Source: Streptomyces sp. WZ-12 (GTDB lineage Bacteria; Actinomycetota; Actinomycetes; Streptomycetales; Streptomycetaceae). Taken from it: 64,000 bases of DNA. The stretch's first letter is position 1. Every line of letters starts with the position of its first letter. The position numbers and the translations under genes are program-made. The notes below the pieces were generated by a model that saw nothing but the letters and a program-made list of their open reading frames with translations, searched no databases and was not told the DNA's origin. The stretch lies in contig NZ_CP118574.1 of the NCBI RefSeq assembly GCF_028898845.1, forward strand, positions 1,364,001 through 1,428,000. The letters run 5' to 3'. This document shows, in pieces, positions 31,825-41,533 of this stretch.

Positions 31825-32565
31825 CTAGCCGAGCCGCTCGGGGGCGAGGCCGAAAGTTTCCGACAGCCCCCGACGCCCGGCGTCGGTGAGCCGGACGACC
31901 CGCCGGTACCGGCCGTTGCGCAGCCAGTCCAGCGCGAACAGCCGGGCGGTGACGGCGACGCCGAGCGGGCCGGCCAGGTGGTGGCGGCGCTCGGCCCAGT
32001 CGACGCAGTAGCGGACCGCGGACCGGCGCCGCGGCAGCCGGTCCAGGTCCACGCCGAAGGAGGTCAGCGCGCGCCGGCCCGACGGCGTCAGGACGTAGCG
32101 GACGTCGGCGGGCTCGTCGCCGGCGCGCTCCTCCCCGAGGACGCCGTCGGCCAGCAGGGCTTCCATCAGGGCGACACCGAGGCGGCCCGCGAGGTGGTCG
32201 TAGCACAGCCGGGCGCGCAGCAGGGCCCGGGCGCGGGTGTCGGCGTTCAGGGAGCGGACCGGCAACGGCCGGGCGATCTGGGCGAGTTGCTCCAGGGCGC
32301 GGGCGACGTCGGGGGTGGCGAGCCGGTAGTAGCGGTGCCGGCCGTCGAGCTCGACGGTGAGCAGCCGCGCCTCCCGGAGCCTGGCCAGATGGCCGCTGAG
32401 GGTGGAGGGACTCACCCCGGCCTCGGCCGCCAGGGCGCTGGCCGGCAGCGCACCGCCCCCGGCGAGGGCGAGCAGCACCTTGGCGCGGGACGGGTCGCCG
32501 ATCGCCGCGGCGACGTGCGCCACGTCCGTCTCGGTGCGGGCTGCGGGCTCGGTCCGGGCGTCCAT
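31825..32565 (-). CDS. ArsR-family regulator
   Basis: 246-aa protein. Start ATG 32565. Residues about 14-85 are an ArsR winged helix (IGDPSRAKVLLALAGGGALPASALAAEAGVSPSTLSGHLARLREARL, in part). The C-terminal 150 residues form a second domain (YCVDWAERRHHLAGPLG) seen in the larger Streptomyces ArsR proteins. No metal-binding Cys pair (ELCVCD type) is present, so it probably senses an organic ligand. Divergent from an MFS exporter it likely represses. Confidence 0.88.
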   Translation of the reverse strand: MDARTEPAARTETDVAHVAAAIGDPSRAKVLLALAGGGALPASALAAEAGVSPSTLSGHLARLREARLLTVELDGRHRYYRLATPDVARALEQLAQIARPLPVRSLNADTRARALLRARLCYDHLAGRLGVALMEALLADGVLGEERAGDEPADVRYVLTPSGRRALTSFGVDLDRLPRRRSAVRYCVDWAERRHHLAGPLGVAVTARLFALDWLRNGRYRRVVRLTDAGRRGLSETFGLAPERLG

Positions 32566-32698
32566 ACCGCGACCGTACGTCGCGAACGATTCGGCAAGCA
32601 GCGAAACGTCCTCGCGGTCCCGGACCCCACCACGGACCCCACCCCGCGACAAGAACGTTTCGCCACAGACCGCAACGTCCCGGCCCGACACTGACCGC
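32566..32698. promoter_or_regulatory. Divergent promoter region with inverted GCGAAACGT motifs
   Basis: GCGAAACGT (32601-32609) and its complement ACGTTTCGC (32655-32663) sit symmetrically between the ArsR and MFS genes, each near one gene's promoter. They are candidate operators for the ArsR protein. Confidence 0.6.
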
Positions 32699-34147
32699 AT
32701 GCCGACGACCCCGACGCTCCCCGCCCCCGCCCCAACCCGGCCACGCACCGCCCGCGCCGCCCGCCTGCCCCTGGTGGCCGTGTGCCTCGGCTACTTCCTG
32801 GTCATCCTGGACGTCACCGTGGTCACCGTGGCGCTGCCGGACCTGGGCCGCGCGCTGGACGCCGGGGTGACCGGCCTCCAGTGGACGGTGGACGGCTACA
32901 CGCTGGTCTTCGCCGGGCTGTTGCTTTTCTGCGGCGGACTGGCCGACCGGTTCGGCGGGCGGCGGGTGTTCCTGGCCGGGCTGACGGTGTTCGCGCTGGC
33001 CTCGGCCGGTTGCGCGCTGGCCCCGTCGGTGGCGGTGCTGGTGCTGGCCCGGTTGGTGCAGGGGGTCGGCGCGGCCCTCCTGGTGCCCGCGTCGCTGGCG
33101 CTGCTGCGGGCCGCGTACCGCGAACCGGCCGCCCGCGCCCGGGCGTTCGGCGTCTGGGGAACGGTCGCGGGGCTGGCCGCCGGGGCCGGCCCGGTGCTCG
33201 GTGGCACGCTGGTCGCCGCGTTCGGCTGGCGCGCGGTGTTCCTGGTGAACCTGCCACCCGCGCTGCTGGCCCTGGTACTGACGGTCCGTCACATCCCGTG
33301 CTCCCCCGACGGGCCGACCCGCGGCGGGCTCGACGTCCCGGCCCAGACGGCCGGCGCGGTGGGCGTCGCGGCCCTCGCCGCCGGCTGCATCGAGGCCGGC
33401 TCCCTGGGCTGGGTCCACCCCTTCGTCCTCGGCGCGTTCGCCCTCACCCTGCTCGGTCTGGCCGCCTTCCTGCTCCTGGAACACCGCTCGCCGGCCCCGA
33501 TGCTGCCGCTCGCCCTCTTCCACAACCGGGCCTTCGCCGCCTCCGCGGCCGTCGGCGTCCTGCTCAACACCGGTTTCTACGGGCTGCTGTTCCTCGCCCC
33601 GCTCTACTTCCAGCGGGTCCACCACTACAGCGCGCTGCGCACGGGCTGGGCGCTGCTGCCGGCCGTCGGCCTGATCGCGGCCGGTTCGGCGCTGGCCGGC
33701 CGGCTGACCGCGCGGAGCGGGCCCCGGCCGTCGATGGTGGCCGGCCTGCTCATCGGGGCGGCGGGCCTGGCCGGCTGGCTGTGCGCGGGCCCCGGGACGC
33801 CCTACGCGGCGCTGGTCGGCCCGATGGCCGCCGCCGGTTTCGGCACGGCGCTGACCATGCCGGCCGCCACCGCGGCGGTGATGGAGTCCGCCCCCGGCGA
33901 CCGCGGCGGCGCGGCGGCCGCGGTCTTCAACGCCGCCCGCCAACTGGGCAGCGTCCTCGGCGTCGCGGTCTTCGGGACGCTGACCACCGGCGGCCTGGTC
34001 CCCGGGCTGCACACCGCGGCGCTGATCGGCGCCACCGGCTTCCTGGCCGCCGCCCTGGGTGCGGTCCGCTGGGCCCCTGGCTCCCGCCGCACGTCACCGG
34101 GAACGGCCGCCCGGCGCGCGCCCGTACGGTCCAGCCAGCGCCGGTAG
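32699..34147 (+). CDS. MFS drug exporter (DHA2/EmrB-QacA type)
   Basis: 482-aa protein; start ATG 32699. About 14 helices with LDVTVVTVALPDLGRAL (motif in helix 1), GGLADRFGGRRVFL (loop 2-3) and AGPVLGGTL (motif C). Proton-driven export of a drug or metabolite is predicted. Expected to be induced through the divergent ArsR regulator. Confidence 0.92.
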   Translation: MPTTPTLPAPAPTRPRTARAARLPLVAVCLGYFLVILDVTVVTVALPDLGRALDAGVTGLQWTVDGYTLVFAGLLLFCGGLADRFGGRRVFLAGLTVFALASAGCALAPSVAVLVLARLVQGVGAALLVPASLALLRAAYREPAARARAFGVWGTVAGLAAGAGPVLGGTLVAAFGWRAVFLVNLPPALLALVLTVRHIPCSPDGPTRGGLDVPAQTAGAVGVAALAAGCIEAGSLGWVHPFVLGAFALTLLGLAAFLLLEHRSPAPMLPLALFHNRAFAASAAVGVLLNTGFYGLLFLAPLYFQRVHHYSALRTGWALLPAVGLIAAGSALAGRLTARSGPRPSMVAGLLIGAAGLAGWLCAGPGTPYAALVGPMAAAGFGTALTMPAATAAVMESAPGDRGGAAAAVFNAARQLGSVLGVAVFGTLTTGGLVPGLHTAALIGATGFLAAALGAVRWAPGSRRTSPGTAARRAPVRSSQRR

Positions 34148-34203
34148 CCGAGCCCCGTACCGACGCACCAGAACGGCCAGTTCAGGGGCCGCCCCCGCTC
34201 CCC

Positions 34204-34458
34204 TCATCCGAAGACGACCACCCCGGCCGCCACCACGGCCACCACAACCGCCCCGACGACGAAGCCCGCGATCACCTTCCGCTGCCAGGGCGCCACCCAA
34301 CCGCCCCGTAGGGCACTCCCCATCCGCCCGTACTGCTCGCTCCGCCCAATCGGCGTCAGCGGCTCGGTCGTCCCCTGCGGCATCCCACTGGTCCAGTCGG
34401 GCCCCGACTGCGGATACCGGCGGCGCCAGCGCTCGTCCTCCCGCCACGGCAATGTCAT
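34204..34458 (-). CDS. Small C-tail-anchored membrane protein
   Basis: 84-aa protein; GAGGAG 6 bases before ATG 34458. Polar, Pro/Arg-rich N-terminus, then one C-terminal helix (KVIAGFVVGAVVVAVVAAGVVVFG, in part). Function unknown. Confidence 0.6.
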   Translation of the reverse strand: MTLPWREDERWRRRYPQSGPDWTSGMPQGTTEPLTPIGRSEQYGRMGSALRGGWVAPWQRKVIAGFVVGAVVVAVVAAGVVVFG

Positions 34459-34614
34459 GGGCCGCTCCTCACGTTCCTCCACACCTGCCGCCTGCCCGTC
34501 GGCCGGGCCGGCACACCCACCGACCCACCGGCGAACGCGCGGCGGCTCCCCCCAACCGCCGTCAGCCTCCGGACGAGCCCCCGCCGGTGCAGCTCCCGAC
34601 CGCCCGTCGCGGAC

Positions 34615-34851
34615 TCAGCCACACAGCCAACACCCCGCCCAGCACGCCGACCGGGCACGGTGGTTGCGCAGTTGGCGATCGGTGAGTCCGTCGTCGCGCG
34701 CCTGCTCGCGGTCACCGTCGGCGAGCGCCCGGGCCCAGGCGAGCCGACTGCACACGACGACGGCGAGCGCGGCCAGTTCCTCGGGCTCGGCGTTGCCCCG
34801 GACGATGCGCAGCGGCATCTCGGCGGGGTCGTCCTCAGTCGGGCGGGTCAC
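34615..34851 (-). CDS. Acyl-CoA carboxylase epsilon-subunit-like protein
   Basis: 78-aa protein, start GTG 34851 (ATG 34818 is an alternative). LRIVRGNAEPEELAALAVVV is the core signature of the small epsilon subunit that stabilises actinobacterial acyl-CoA carboxylases. The C-terminus (ACWAGCWLCG) is unlike the family. No carboxyltransferase gene is nearby, whereas epsilon genes usually follow accB/pccB, so it may be a stray or decaying copy. Confidence 0.65.
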   Translation of the reverse strand: MTRPTEDDPAEMPLRIVRGNAEPEELAALAVVVCSRLAWARALADGDREQARDDGLTDRQLRNHRARSACWAGCWLCG

Positions 34852-35048
34852 CCAGCCGACGCTAGGAGCGGACGCCGGCGACGGCGCGGGGGCCTGCGCC
34901 GTTCGGCGGCCGGGTGGCCACCCCACGCGTGATTTCGACGGGCCCCACCGTGTTGTTCCCGGACGGGGCCCGGCCGGCCGCGAGGATCGCGGCGCAAGCA
35001 GGGGTAACGCACACCGGCGGCGCGGGCCGCAGTGGGGATGGCTGGGCG

Positions 35049-36326
35049 ATGAGGGATGAGCGGAGCGGAGACGAGCGGAGCGCGGCGCGGGACGGCGGGC
35101 GCCGAGGGTTCCTGAAGTACGCGGCCGGGGTCGCGGGCGCGGCGGCCGGCGCGGGGCTGTGCGGCGGCGAGGCGGCGGCCGTCCCGGCAGGTCGATCGCC
35201 GTCGCCGCAGGGCCACTCCGCGGAGGGCCGGCTGCTGCCACCGGACCGGATCCCGTTCCACGGTCACCACCAGGCCGGCATCGTCACCCCGCAGCAACTG
35301 TTCGCCGGTTTCGTGGCGTTCGACGTGCTGGTACACGACCGGGCGGACCTGACGCGGCTGCTCAAGAAGGTCACCGAACGGTCCCGGGTGCTGGCCGCCG
35401 GGGTGAAGCCGAAGGACGAGAAGACCGCCGCGGAGCCGCAGACCCCGGACTCGCTGAGCATCACGGTCGGCGTCGGGGCGTCCCTCTTCGACGACCGGTT
35501 CGGGCTGGCCGGGCACAAGCCACGCCACCTGAAGGCCATGCCGGCCTTCCCCGACGACCGGCTGGACCCGCCGCGCTGCCACGGCGACCTGTCGTTGCAG
35601 GTCTGCGCGGAGCACCCGGACGCGGTGGTGCACGTCCTGCGCGACCTGGGCCGCGAGACCCACGGGATGATGCGGCCACGGTGGCGGACGGACGCGTTCC
35701 TCAACCCGTCCCGGCCCTCGGGTTCACCGCGCACCTTCATCGGCTTCAAGGACGGCATCGTCAATCCGGACACCGGCTCGGCGCGCGAGATGGACCGGCT
35801 GATCTGGGTGACGCCGGAGTGCGGGGAGCCGGACTGGGCCGAGGGCGGCAGCTATCAGGTGCTGCGGCTGATCCGGTTCCACGTCGAGTCCTGGGACCAG
35901 GTGCCGGTCAGCCGCCAGGAACGGATCTTCGGCCGGCACAAGGCGAGCGGTGCGCCTCTGGGACGCGAGCGGGAGAACGACGCACCGGACTACCGCCACG
36001 ACCCGCACGGCCGCACGATCCCCCTCGACGCGCACATCCGACTCGCCAACCCGCGCACCCCGCACACCGACAAGTCCCGTTTCCTGCGCCGGAGTTACAA
36101 CTACGACCAGGGCTACGACCGGCGCGGGCGGATGAACCTCGGGCTGGTCTTCTGCGGCTACCAGCAGAACGTCCAGCGGCAGTTCGCCACCGTGCAGCGC
36201 CGGCTGCGGCACGAGCCGCTGTCGCGCTTCATCACCCCGGAGGGCGGCGGCTACTTCTTCGTCCTGCCCGGCGTGCGGGACAAGGACGACTGGTTCGGGT
36301 CCCGGCTGATGCGCGACACCCACTGA
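35049..36326 (+). CDS. Tat-exported DyP-type heme peroxidase
   Basis: 425-aa protein with a twin-arginine signal (GRRGFLKYAAGVAGAAAGAG, about 18-37). The DyP signature GFKDG (with catalytic Asp) and heme-ligand His in the C-terminal half (RIFGRHKASG and the LDAHIRLANP segment) are present. EfeB/DyP proteins oxidise dyes, lignin-like phenols or porphyrins outside the cell. No EfeU/EfeO iron-uptake partners are adjacent. Start ATG 35049 chosen because the longer frame would add residues before the Tat signal. Confidence 0.9.
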   Translation: MRDERSGDERSAARDGGRRGFLKYAAGVAGAAAGAGLCGGEAAAVPAGRSPSPQGHSAEGRLLPPDRIPFHGHHQAGIVTPQQLFAGFVAFDVLVHDRADLTRLLKKVTERSRVLAAGVKPKDEKTAAEPQTPDSLSITVGVGASLFDDRFGLAGHKPRHLKAMPAFPDDRLDPPRCHGDLSLQVCAEHPDAVVHVLRDLGRETHGMMRPRWRTDAFLNPSRPSGSPRTFIGFKDGIVNPDTGSAREMDRLIWVTPECGEPDWAEGGSYQVLRLIRFHVESWDQVPVSRQERIFGRHKASGAPLGRERENDAPDYRHDPHGRTIPLDAHIRLANPRTPHTDKSRFLRRSYNYDQGYDRRGRMNLGLVFCGYQQNVQRQFATVQRRLRHEPLSRFITPEGGGYFFVLPGVRDKDDWFGSRLMRDTH

Positions 36327-36340
36327 GCCCTACCGCGACC

Positions 36341-36391
36341 GACGCACCCCGTGTCGCCCCGCGCCCCCGCGCGGGCGGCGCGGGGTGCGTC
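36341..36391. terminator. Hairpin after the DyP gene
   Basis: GACGCACCCC pairs with GGGGTGCGTC; the long GC-rich loop can itself pair (GCGCCC-type). It lies 15 bases past the DyP stop. Confidence 0.6.
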
Positions 36392-36419
36392 GTCACCGGC
36401 CCCGGGTGCGCGGACACAG

Positions 36420-36457
36420 CGGTCGGCGGCCGGACGTTGCCGCCCGACCGCCGACCG
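36420..36457. terminator. Hairpin after the hypE gene
   Basis: CGGTCGGCGG pairs with CCGCCGACCG, 11 bases beyond the hypE stop on the minus strand. With the neighbouring hairpin it insulates two convergent genes. Confidence 0.6.
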
Positions 36458-36467
36458 TCCCGACGTC

Positions 36468-37574
36468 TCAGCAGATCCGGGGCAGTTGCTCCCCCAGCGG
36501 CAGATCGACCACCCGCGTCCCGCCCAGCGGGGTGCGGGCCACCACCATGCCGGGGTGGGCCGCGACCGCCTCGCCGATCACCGCGGCGCCGACGCCCAGC
36601 GGGTGGGCGCGCATCGCGTCCAGCACCGCGTCGGCGTGCTCGCGGGGGACGAACGCCACCAACTTGCCCTCGTTGGCGACGTACATGGGGTCCAGGCCGA
36701 GGATGGCGCAGGCGTTGGCGACGGCCGGCGGGACGGGAACGGCACGCTCGTCGATGACCACGCCGGTGGCGGAGGCGGTGGCGATTTCGTTGAGCGCGGC
36801 GGCCAGCCCACCGCGGGTGGGGTCGCGCAGCACGTGCAGATCGGGGGTGACCGCGAGCATCGCCTGGACGAGCCCGCCGAGGGCCGCGCAGTCGCTCTCG
36901 ATCTCGACGCCGAACTCCAGGCCCTCGCGGACGCTCATGATGGCCACGCCGTGCACCCCGATGTCACCGCTGACGATCACCACGTCGCCGGGCACCACTC
37001 GCTGCGGCCGCAGGTCGACACCGGGCGGGATGACGCCGATGCCGGCGGTGTTGAGGTAGACGCCGTCGCCGCGGCCGGCCTCGACGACCTTGGTGTCGCC
37101 GGTGGCCACCTCCACCCCGGCGGCCCGGGCGGCGGCACCCATCGCGTCCGCGACCCCGGCGACCACCGGCATCTCCACGCCCTCCTCCAGGATGAAGCCG
37201 CAGGAGAGGTAGGCGGCCCGGGCACCGCTCATGGCGAGGTCGTTGACGGTGCCGTTGACGGCGAGGTCGCCGATGCTGCCGCCGGGGAAGAACAGCGGCC
37301 GGACGACGTAGGAGTCGGTGGAGAAGGCCAGTCGCTGCCCGCCGAGCGGGAAGACCGCCGAGTCGCCCAGCTGGCCGAGGAGTTCACCGCCGAAGGCCGG
37401 CACGAAGATCTGCTGGACGAGCTCGGCGGTCAGCGCCCCGCCCCCGCCGTGGCCCATGACGACGCGCGGGGTCTCGCGCAGCGGGGCGGGGCAGGTCCAG
37501 CCGGTGATGTCGACGGTGGGCAGGTCCCGGGGGCCCGGCCCGGTGGCGGGGCGGGACGAGGTGGTGTCAGACAA
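36468..37574 (-). CDS. hypE: Hydrogenase maturation protein HypE
   Basis: 368-aa protein. The C-terminal LPRIC supplies the Cys that is carbamoylated by HypF and dehydrated to the thiocyanate precursor of the cyanide ligands of the NiFe site. N-terminal MGHGGGG and the AIRS-like ATP-binding segments ([22 protein letters not shown]) are intact. It starts at TTG 37574 with GGAGG upstream and overlaps hypD by 8 bases. Last gene of the hydrogenase operon. Confidence 0.95.
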   Translation of the reverse strand: MSDTTSSRPATGPGPRDLPTVDITGWTCPAPLRETPRVVMGHGGGGALTAELVQQIFVPAFGGELLGQLGDSAVFPLGGQRLAFSTDSYVVRPLFFPGGSIGDLAVNGTVNDLAMSGARAAYLSCGFILEEGVEMPVVAGVADAMGAAARAAGVEVATGDTKVVEAGRGDGVYLNTAGIGVIPPGVDLRPQRVVPGDVVIVSGDIGVHGVAIMSVREGLEFGVEIESDCAALGGLVQAMLAVTPDLHVLRDPTRGGLAAALNEIATASATGVVIDERAVPVPPAVANACAILGLDPMYVANEGKLVAFVPREHADAVLDAMRAHPLGVGAAVIGEAVAAHPGMVVARTPLGGTRVVDLPLGEQLPRIC

Positions 37575-38691
37575 CGGGGGTCGCCTCCAAGGGGGTCGGC
37601 GCGGTGCCGAGCCGGCGGTACAGGTAGTAGGCGGCGCAGGCGCCCTCGCTGGAGACCATGGTGGCGCCGAGCGGGGTGCGCGGGGTGCAGGTGGTGCCGA
37701 ACGCCTGGCACTCGTGGGGCTTGATCAGCCCTTGCAGTACCTCGCCGCTGCGGCAGGCGGCCGGCTCGCGGGTGGCGATGCCCTCGACCGAGAAGCGGTG
37801 TTCGGCGTCGTAGCCGCGGTAGCGCTCGGAGAGCCGCCAACCGCTGGCGGGAATGGTGCCGATGCCGCGCCAGGAGCGGTCGGCGACCTCGAAGACGTCG
37901 GCCAGCATCGCCCGGGCGGCCGGGTTGCCCTCGGGGCGGACGGCGCGCGGGTAGGCGTTCTCCACGGTGTGCTCGCCGCGCTCCAGTTGGCGGACGGTGC
38001 GGCGGATGCCCTCCAGGATGTCCAGCGGTTCGAAGCCGGTGACGACGATCGGCACCCCGAAGCGCTCGGCGAGGGCCGGGTATTCGTCGACGCCCATCAC
38101 GCTGCACACGTGGCCGGCGGCCAGGAAGCCCTGGACCCGGCAGCTCGGCGAGTTCATGATCGCCTCGATCGCGGGCGGGACCCGGACGTGCGAGACCAGC
38201 ATGCTGAAGTTGTCCAGGCCCAGCCTGCGCGCCTGGTGGACCGCCATGGCGTTGGGCGGGGCGGTGGTCTCGAAGCCGATGCCGAAGAACACCACCTCGC
38301 GGTCCGGGTTCTGTTGGGCGATCTTCAGCGCGTCGAGCGGGGAGTAGACCACGCGGACGTCGCCGCCCTCGCTGCGCACCCGGAACAGGTCGCGGTCGGT
38401 GCCGGGGACCCGCAGCATGTCGCCGAACGAACAGAAGATCACCTCGGGCCGGGCGGCGATCTCCAACGCCTTGTCGATGACCGCCAGCGGGGTCACGCAC
38501 ACCGGACAGCCGGGCCCGTGGATCAACTCGACTTCCTCTGGCAGGAGTTGGTCGATGCCGTGCCGGATGATGGTGTGCGTCTGACCGCCGCAGACCTCCA
38601 TCAGCGCCCAGGGCCGGGTCACCATGCCCCGGATCTCGTCCAACAACCTCCGGGCCAGCTCGGGGTTTTGGAACTCGTCGAGGTACTTCAC
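37567..38691 (-). CDS. hypD: Hydrogenase maturation protein HypD
   Basis: 374-aa iron-sulfur scaffold on which the Fe(CN)2CO unit is built with HypC. Motifs [33 protein letters not shown] and the C-terminal cysteines ([22 protein letters not shown], in part) for the 4Fe-4S cluster are present. ATGA overlap with hypC. Confidence 0.96.
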   Translation of the reverse strand: MKYLDEFQNPELARRLLDEIRGMVTRPWALMEVCGGQTHTIIRHGIDQLLPEEVELIHGPGCPVCVTPLAVIDKALEIAARPEVIFCSFGDMLRVPGTDRDLFRVRSEGGDVRVVYSPLDALKIAQQNPDREVVFFGIGFETTAPPNAMAVHQARRLGLDNFSMLVSHVRVPPAIEAIMNSPSCRVQGFLAAGHVCSVMGVDEYPALAERFGVPIVVTGFEPLDILEGIRRTVRQLERGEHTVENAYPRAVRPEGNPAARAMLADVFEVADRSWRGIGTIPASGWRLSERYRGYDAEHRFSVEGIATREPAACRSGEVLQGLIKPHECQAFGTTCTPRTPLGATMVSSEGACAAYYLYRRLGTAPTPLEATPVV

Positions 38692-38987
38692 TGCCGCGCC
38701 TCCTCCGCCTGCGGTCCGTCCTGTTCCGCGGCCTCCTCCCAGGGATCACCGAACTCCTCCTGGAGCAGCCCCAGTTCCTCGAAGAGCGCCAGGGTCCGGC
38801 GGGCCGACTCCTCGTCGAGCCGCTGGAGCGCGAAGCCCACGTGGACGATCGCGTACTCACCGACCGCGAGGTCCGGGACGTATTCCAGGCACACCTCCTT
38901 GACCACCCCGCCGAAGTCGACGGTGGCCATCCGGGTGCCGTCCCGGTCCTCGATCTCCATCACCATGCCGGGCACCGCCAGGCACAT
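38688..38987 (-). CDS. hypC: Hydrogenase assembly chaperone HypC
   Basis: 99-aa chaperone with the essential N-terminal Cys (MCLAVPG). It carries the iron unit between HypD and the large subunit. The C-terminal acidic tail ([18 protein letters not shown]) is somewhat longer than usual. Confidence 0.95.
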   Translation of the reverse strand: MCLAVPGMVMEIEDRDGTRMATVDFGGVVKEVCLEYVPDLAVGEYAIVHVGFALQRLDEESARRTLALFEELGLLQEEFGDPWEEAAEQDGPQAEEARQ

Positions 38988-39031
38988 GGGTCCTCCTCGT
39001 CGTACGGGTGTGGGTACATACGGGCTACGGG

Positions 39032-41533
39032 CTAGGCGCCGCGACTGCGGGCCGCGACCAGCAACTGGCCGAGCGCCAACCCGCCGTCGTTGGGCGGGAC
39101 CAGGCGGTGCCGCAGCACGGTGAAACCGTCCTGCCGCAGCATCCGGGCGGCGGTCTCGGACAGCAGGGTGTTGCCGAAGACGCCGCCGGTCAGCGCCACG
39201 GTCGCCAGGCCGGTGCGCTCCCGGGCCAGCCCGCAGGCGCGCCGGACGAGGCCGGCGACGGCGGCGTGGAAACGGGCCGCGACCAGTGCCTGGCCGGTGC
39301 CGGCGCGCACGTCCTCGACGATCGCGGCGAGCACGGGGGCGGGGTCGGCGACCAGCGCGGCGGCGCCGCCGACCGGGGCGCCGGTGCGCAGCGCGAAGGT
39401 GTAGCCGGGGCCACGGTCGTCGCCGGCGGTGCGGGCCGCGGCCTCCAGCGCCACCGCGGCCTGGGCCTCGTACCCGGCATGGTGGCAGATCCCGGCGAGC
39501 GAGGAGACCGCGTCGAAGAGCCGCCCCATGCTGGAGGTCGGGGCGCAGTTGATGTCCCGCTCCAACTGGCGTTCCAACACGGGAAGTTCATCGGACTGAC
39601 AGGCCGTCACCGGCGGCAGGTCGGCGCTCCAGGGCAGGCCGGCGGCGCGCAGGTGGGCGAGGGCCATGCGGTAAGGGCGGCGGACCGCGGCGTCGCCGCC
39701 GGGCTGCGGGACGTAGCCGAGTTGGACGAAGCGGCGGTACCCGGCGTAGTCGGCGAGGAGGATCTCGCCGCCCCAGATCGCCCCGTCGTCGCCGTAGCCG
39801 GTGCCGTCGAAGGCGACGCCGATCACCGGCTGCCGGCCGTCCAGTCCGTGCTCGGCCATGGCGGCGGCGACGTGGGCGTGGTGGTGCTGGACCCGGACCA
39901 GCGGCCGGCCGCCGGTGTGGCGACGGGCCCACTGGCCGGTGCGGTATCCGGGGTGCCGGTCGGTGGCGAGCAGCCGCGGCCGGACCCCGGTGATCGTCTC
40001 CAGGTGCGCGGCGGCCCGTTCGAACGCCAACTGGGTGGCCAGGTCGTCCATGTCGCCGATGTGCGCGGAGAGCCAGGCCCGCTTCCCCTCCCCCAGGCAC
40101 AGCGCGGTCTTGAGGTCGCCGCCGGTGGCCAGCGCGGGCCGGACCGGCACCGGCAGCGGTACCGGGTACGGCGCGCGGCCGCGCGAGCGCCGGACGTACA
40201 GCGGCTCGCCGTCGCTGATCCGGACCACCGAGTCGTCGCACGGGACCTGGATGGCCCGGTCGTGGGCGAGCCAGGCATCCGCCAGCCGCGCCAGTTTGGC
40301 CAGGGCGTCCGCGTCGTCGGTGACGAGGGGTTCGCCGGACACGTTGCCGCTGGTCATCACGAGTAGCCGGGGGCCATGGTCGTCGCCGGGCAGGCCGAAC
40401 AGCAGGTGGTGCAGCGGGGTGTAGGGCAGCATCAGCCCGAGGTCGGGGCAGCCGGGGGCGACCGCGTCGGAGACCGCGGGCGCTCCGCCCACGGGCCCGC
40501 CGGCCCGCCGGTGCAGCAGCACGATCGGCCGCACCGGCCCGGCGAGCAGCTCGCGCTCCTCCGGCCCGACCTCCACCAGCCCTTCCACGTCGGCGAGTTG
40601 ACGCGCCATCAACGCGAACGGCTTGTCCCCGCGGGCCTTGCGGCGACGCAGTTCCGTCACCGCGCGGTCGTTCGCCGCGTCGCACACCAGGTGGTAGCCA
40701 CCGAGCCCCTTGACGGCGACGATCGCGCCGTCGGCGAGCAGCCGCCGGGTGCCGGCCACCGGGTCGCCGGGGACCGGACGCGGCGGCTCCGCGGTGCCGT
40801 CCGCACCGTCCGGGCCCGCGGCCAGCAGGCGCAGCCGGGGGCCGCAGTCGTGACAGGCGATCGGCTGCGCGTGGAACCGCCGGTCCGTCGGGTCGGCGTA
40901 CTCGGCCGCGCACCGCGGGCACATCGGGAAGCCGGCCATGGTGGTCTGGGCGCGGTCGTAGGGCAGCGCGCGGACGATGGTGAAGCGCGGGCCGCAGTGC
41001 GTGCAGCTGATGAACGGGTGCCGGTGGCGGCGGTCGTCCGGGTCGGTCAGCTCGGCCAGGCAGGCGTCGCAGGTGGCGGCGTCCGGGGCGACCAGGGTGC
41101 GGGACGGGCCACGGGTGCGGGAGGGGCGGATGGTGAACCCGGTGTCGCCGGTGGGCGCGAGGTCCTCGCCGTCCACGGCCTCGACGACCGCCAGCGGCGG
41201 CGCCTCGGCCCGCAGTCGCACAGCGAACCGGTGCAGCACCGCGGCCGGCCCCTCGACCTCCACGTCCACGCCCTCACCGGTGTTGCTCACGTGCCCGGTC
41301 AACCCCAGTTCCGTGGCGAGGCCGTGGACGAACGGGCGGAATCCGACGCCCTGGACGATGCCACGCACGGTGATCCGGCGGCGGGCGGAGTCCGTTGCGG
41401 GCGCCTGTGGTGGGCGGGCGGCGCACACCGCTCCGCCGTCGCACGAGGACGGGGCGGGCGCCGGTTCCGACGGCCCGGGGGACGGTGGGGGGGCCTGCGG
41501 AACGGTGCCGGCGCCGGGCTGCCCGACGGTCAT
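39032..41533 (-). CDS. hypF: Carbamoyltransferase HypF
   Basis: 833-aa protein. An unusual Pro-rich N-terminal extension (about 1-50) precedes the acylphosphatase domain (ITVRGIVQGVGFRPFVHGLA). Two zinc-finger motifs follow (CDACLAEL...CTHCGPRF; CPRCAAEY...CHDCGPRL), then the YrdC-like domain and the Kae1-like domain (VRVQHHHAHVAAAMAEHG, VAFDGTGYGDDG). It makes HypE thiocarboxamide from carbamoyl phosphate. ATGA overlap with hypB. Confidence 0.95.
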   Translation of the reverse strand: MTVGQPGAGTVPQAPPPSPGPSEPAPAPSSCDGGAVCAARPPQAPATDSARRRITVRGIVQGVGFRPFVHGLATELGLTGHVSNTGEGVDVEVEGPAAVLHRFAVRLRAEAPPLAVVEAVDGEDLAPTGDTGFTIRPSRTRGPSRTLVAPDAATCDACLAELTDPDDRRHRHPFISCTHCGPRFTIVRALPYDRAQTTMAGFPMCPRCAAEYADPTDRRFHAQPIACHDCGPRLRLLAAGPDGADGTAEPPRPVPGDPVAGTRRLLADGAIVAVKGLGGYHLVCDAANDRAVTELRRRKARGDKPFALMARQLADVEGLVEVGPEERELLAGPVRPIVLLHRRAGGPVGGAPAVSDAVAPGCPDLGLMLPYTPLHHLLFGLPGDDHGPRLLVMTSGNVSGEPLVTDDADALAKLARLADAWLAHDRAIQVPCDDSVVRISDGEPLYVRRSRGRAPYPVPLPVPVRPALATGGDLKTALCLGEGKRAWLSAHIGDMDDLATQLAFERAAAHLETITGVRPRLLATDRHPGYRTGQWARRHTGGRPLVRVQHHHAHVAAAMAEHGLDGRQPVIGVAFDGTGYGDDGAIWGGEILLADYAGYRRFVQLGYVPQPGGDAAVRRPYRMALAHLRAAGLPWSADLPPVTACQSDELPVLERQLERDINCAPTSSMGRLFDAVSSLAGICHHAGYEAQAAVALEAAARTAGDDRGPGYTFALRTGAPVGGAAALVADPAPVLAAIVEDVRAGTGQALVAARFHAAVAGLVRRACGLARERTGLATVALTGGVFGNTLLSETAARMLRQDGFTVLRHRLVPPNDGGLALGQLLVAARSRGA

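Noticed and set aside
31748..34012. 754-codon minus-strand frame across the ArsR/MFS region
   Set aside because: Low-complexity Gly/Arg/Gln-rich translation, and both strands already hold well-recognised genes there.
36351..39123. Long plus-strand frames opposite hypC, hypD and hypE
   Set aside because: The hyp proteins are unmistakable; the plus frames are antisense shadows.
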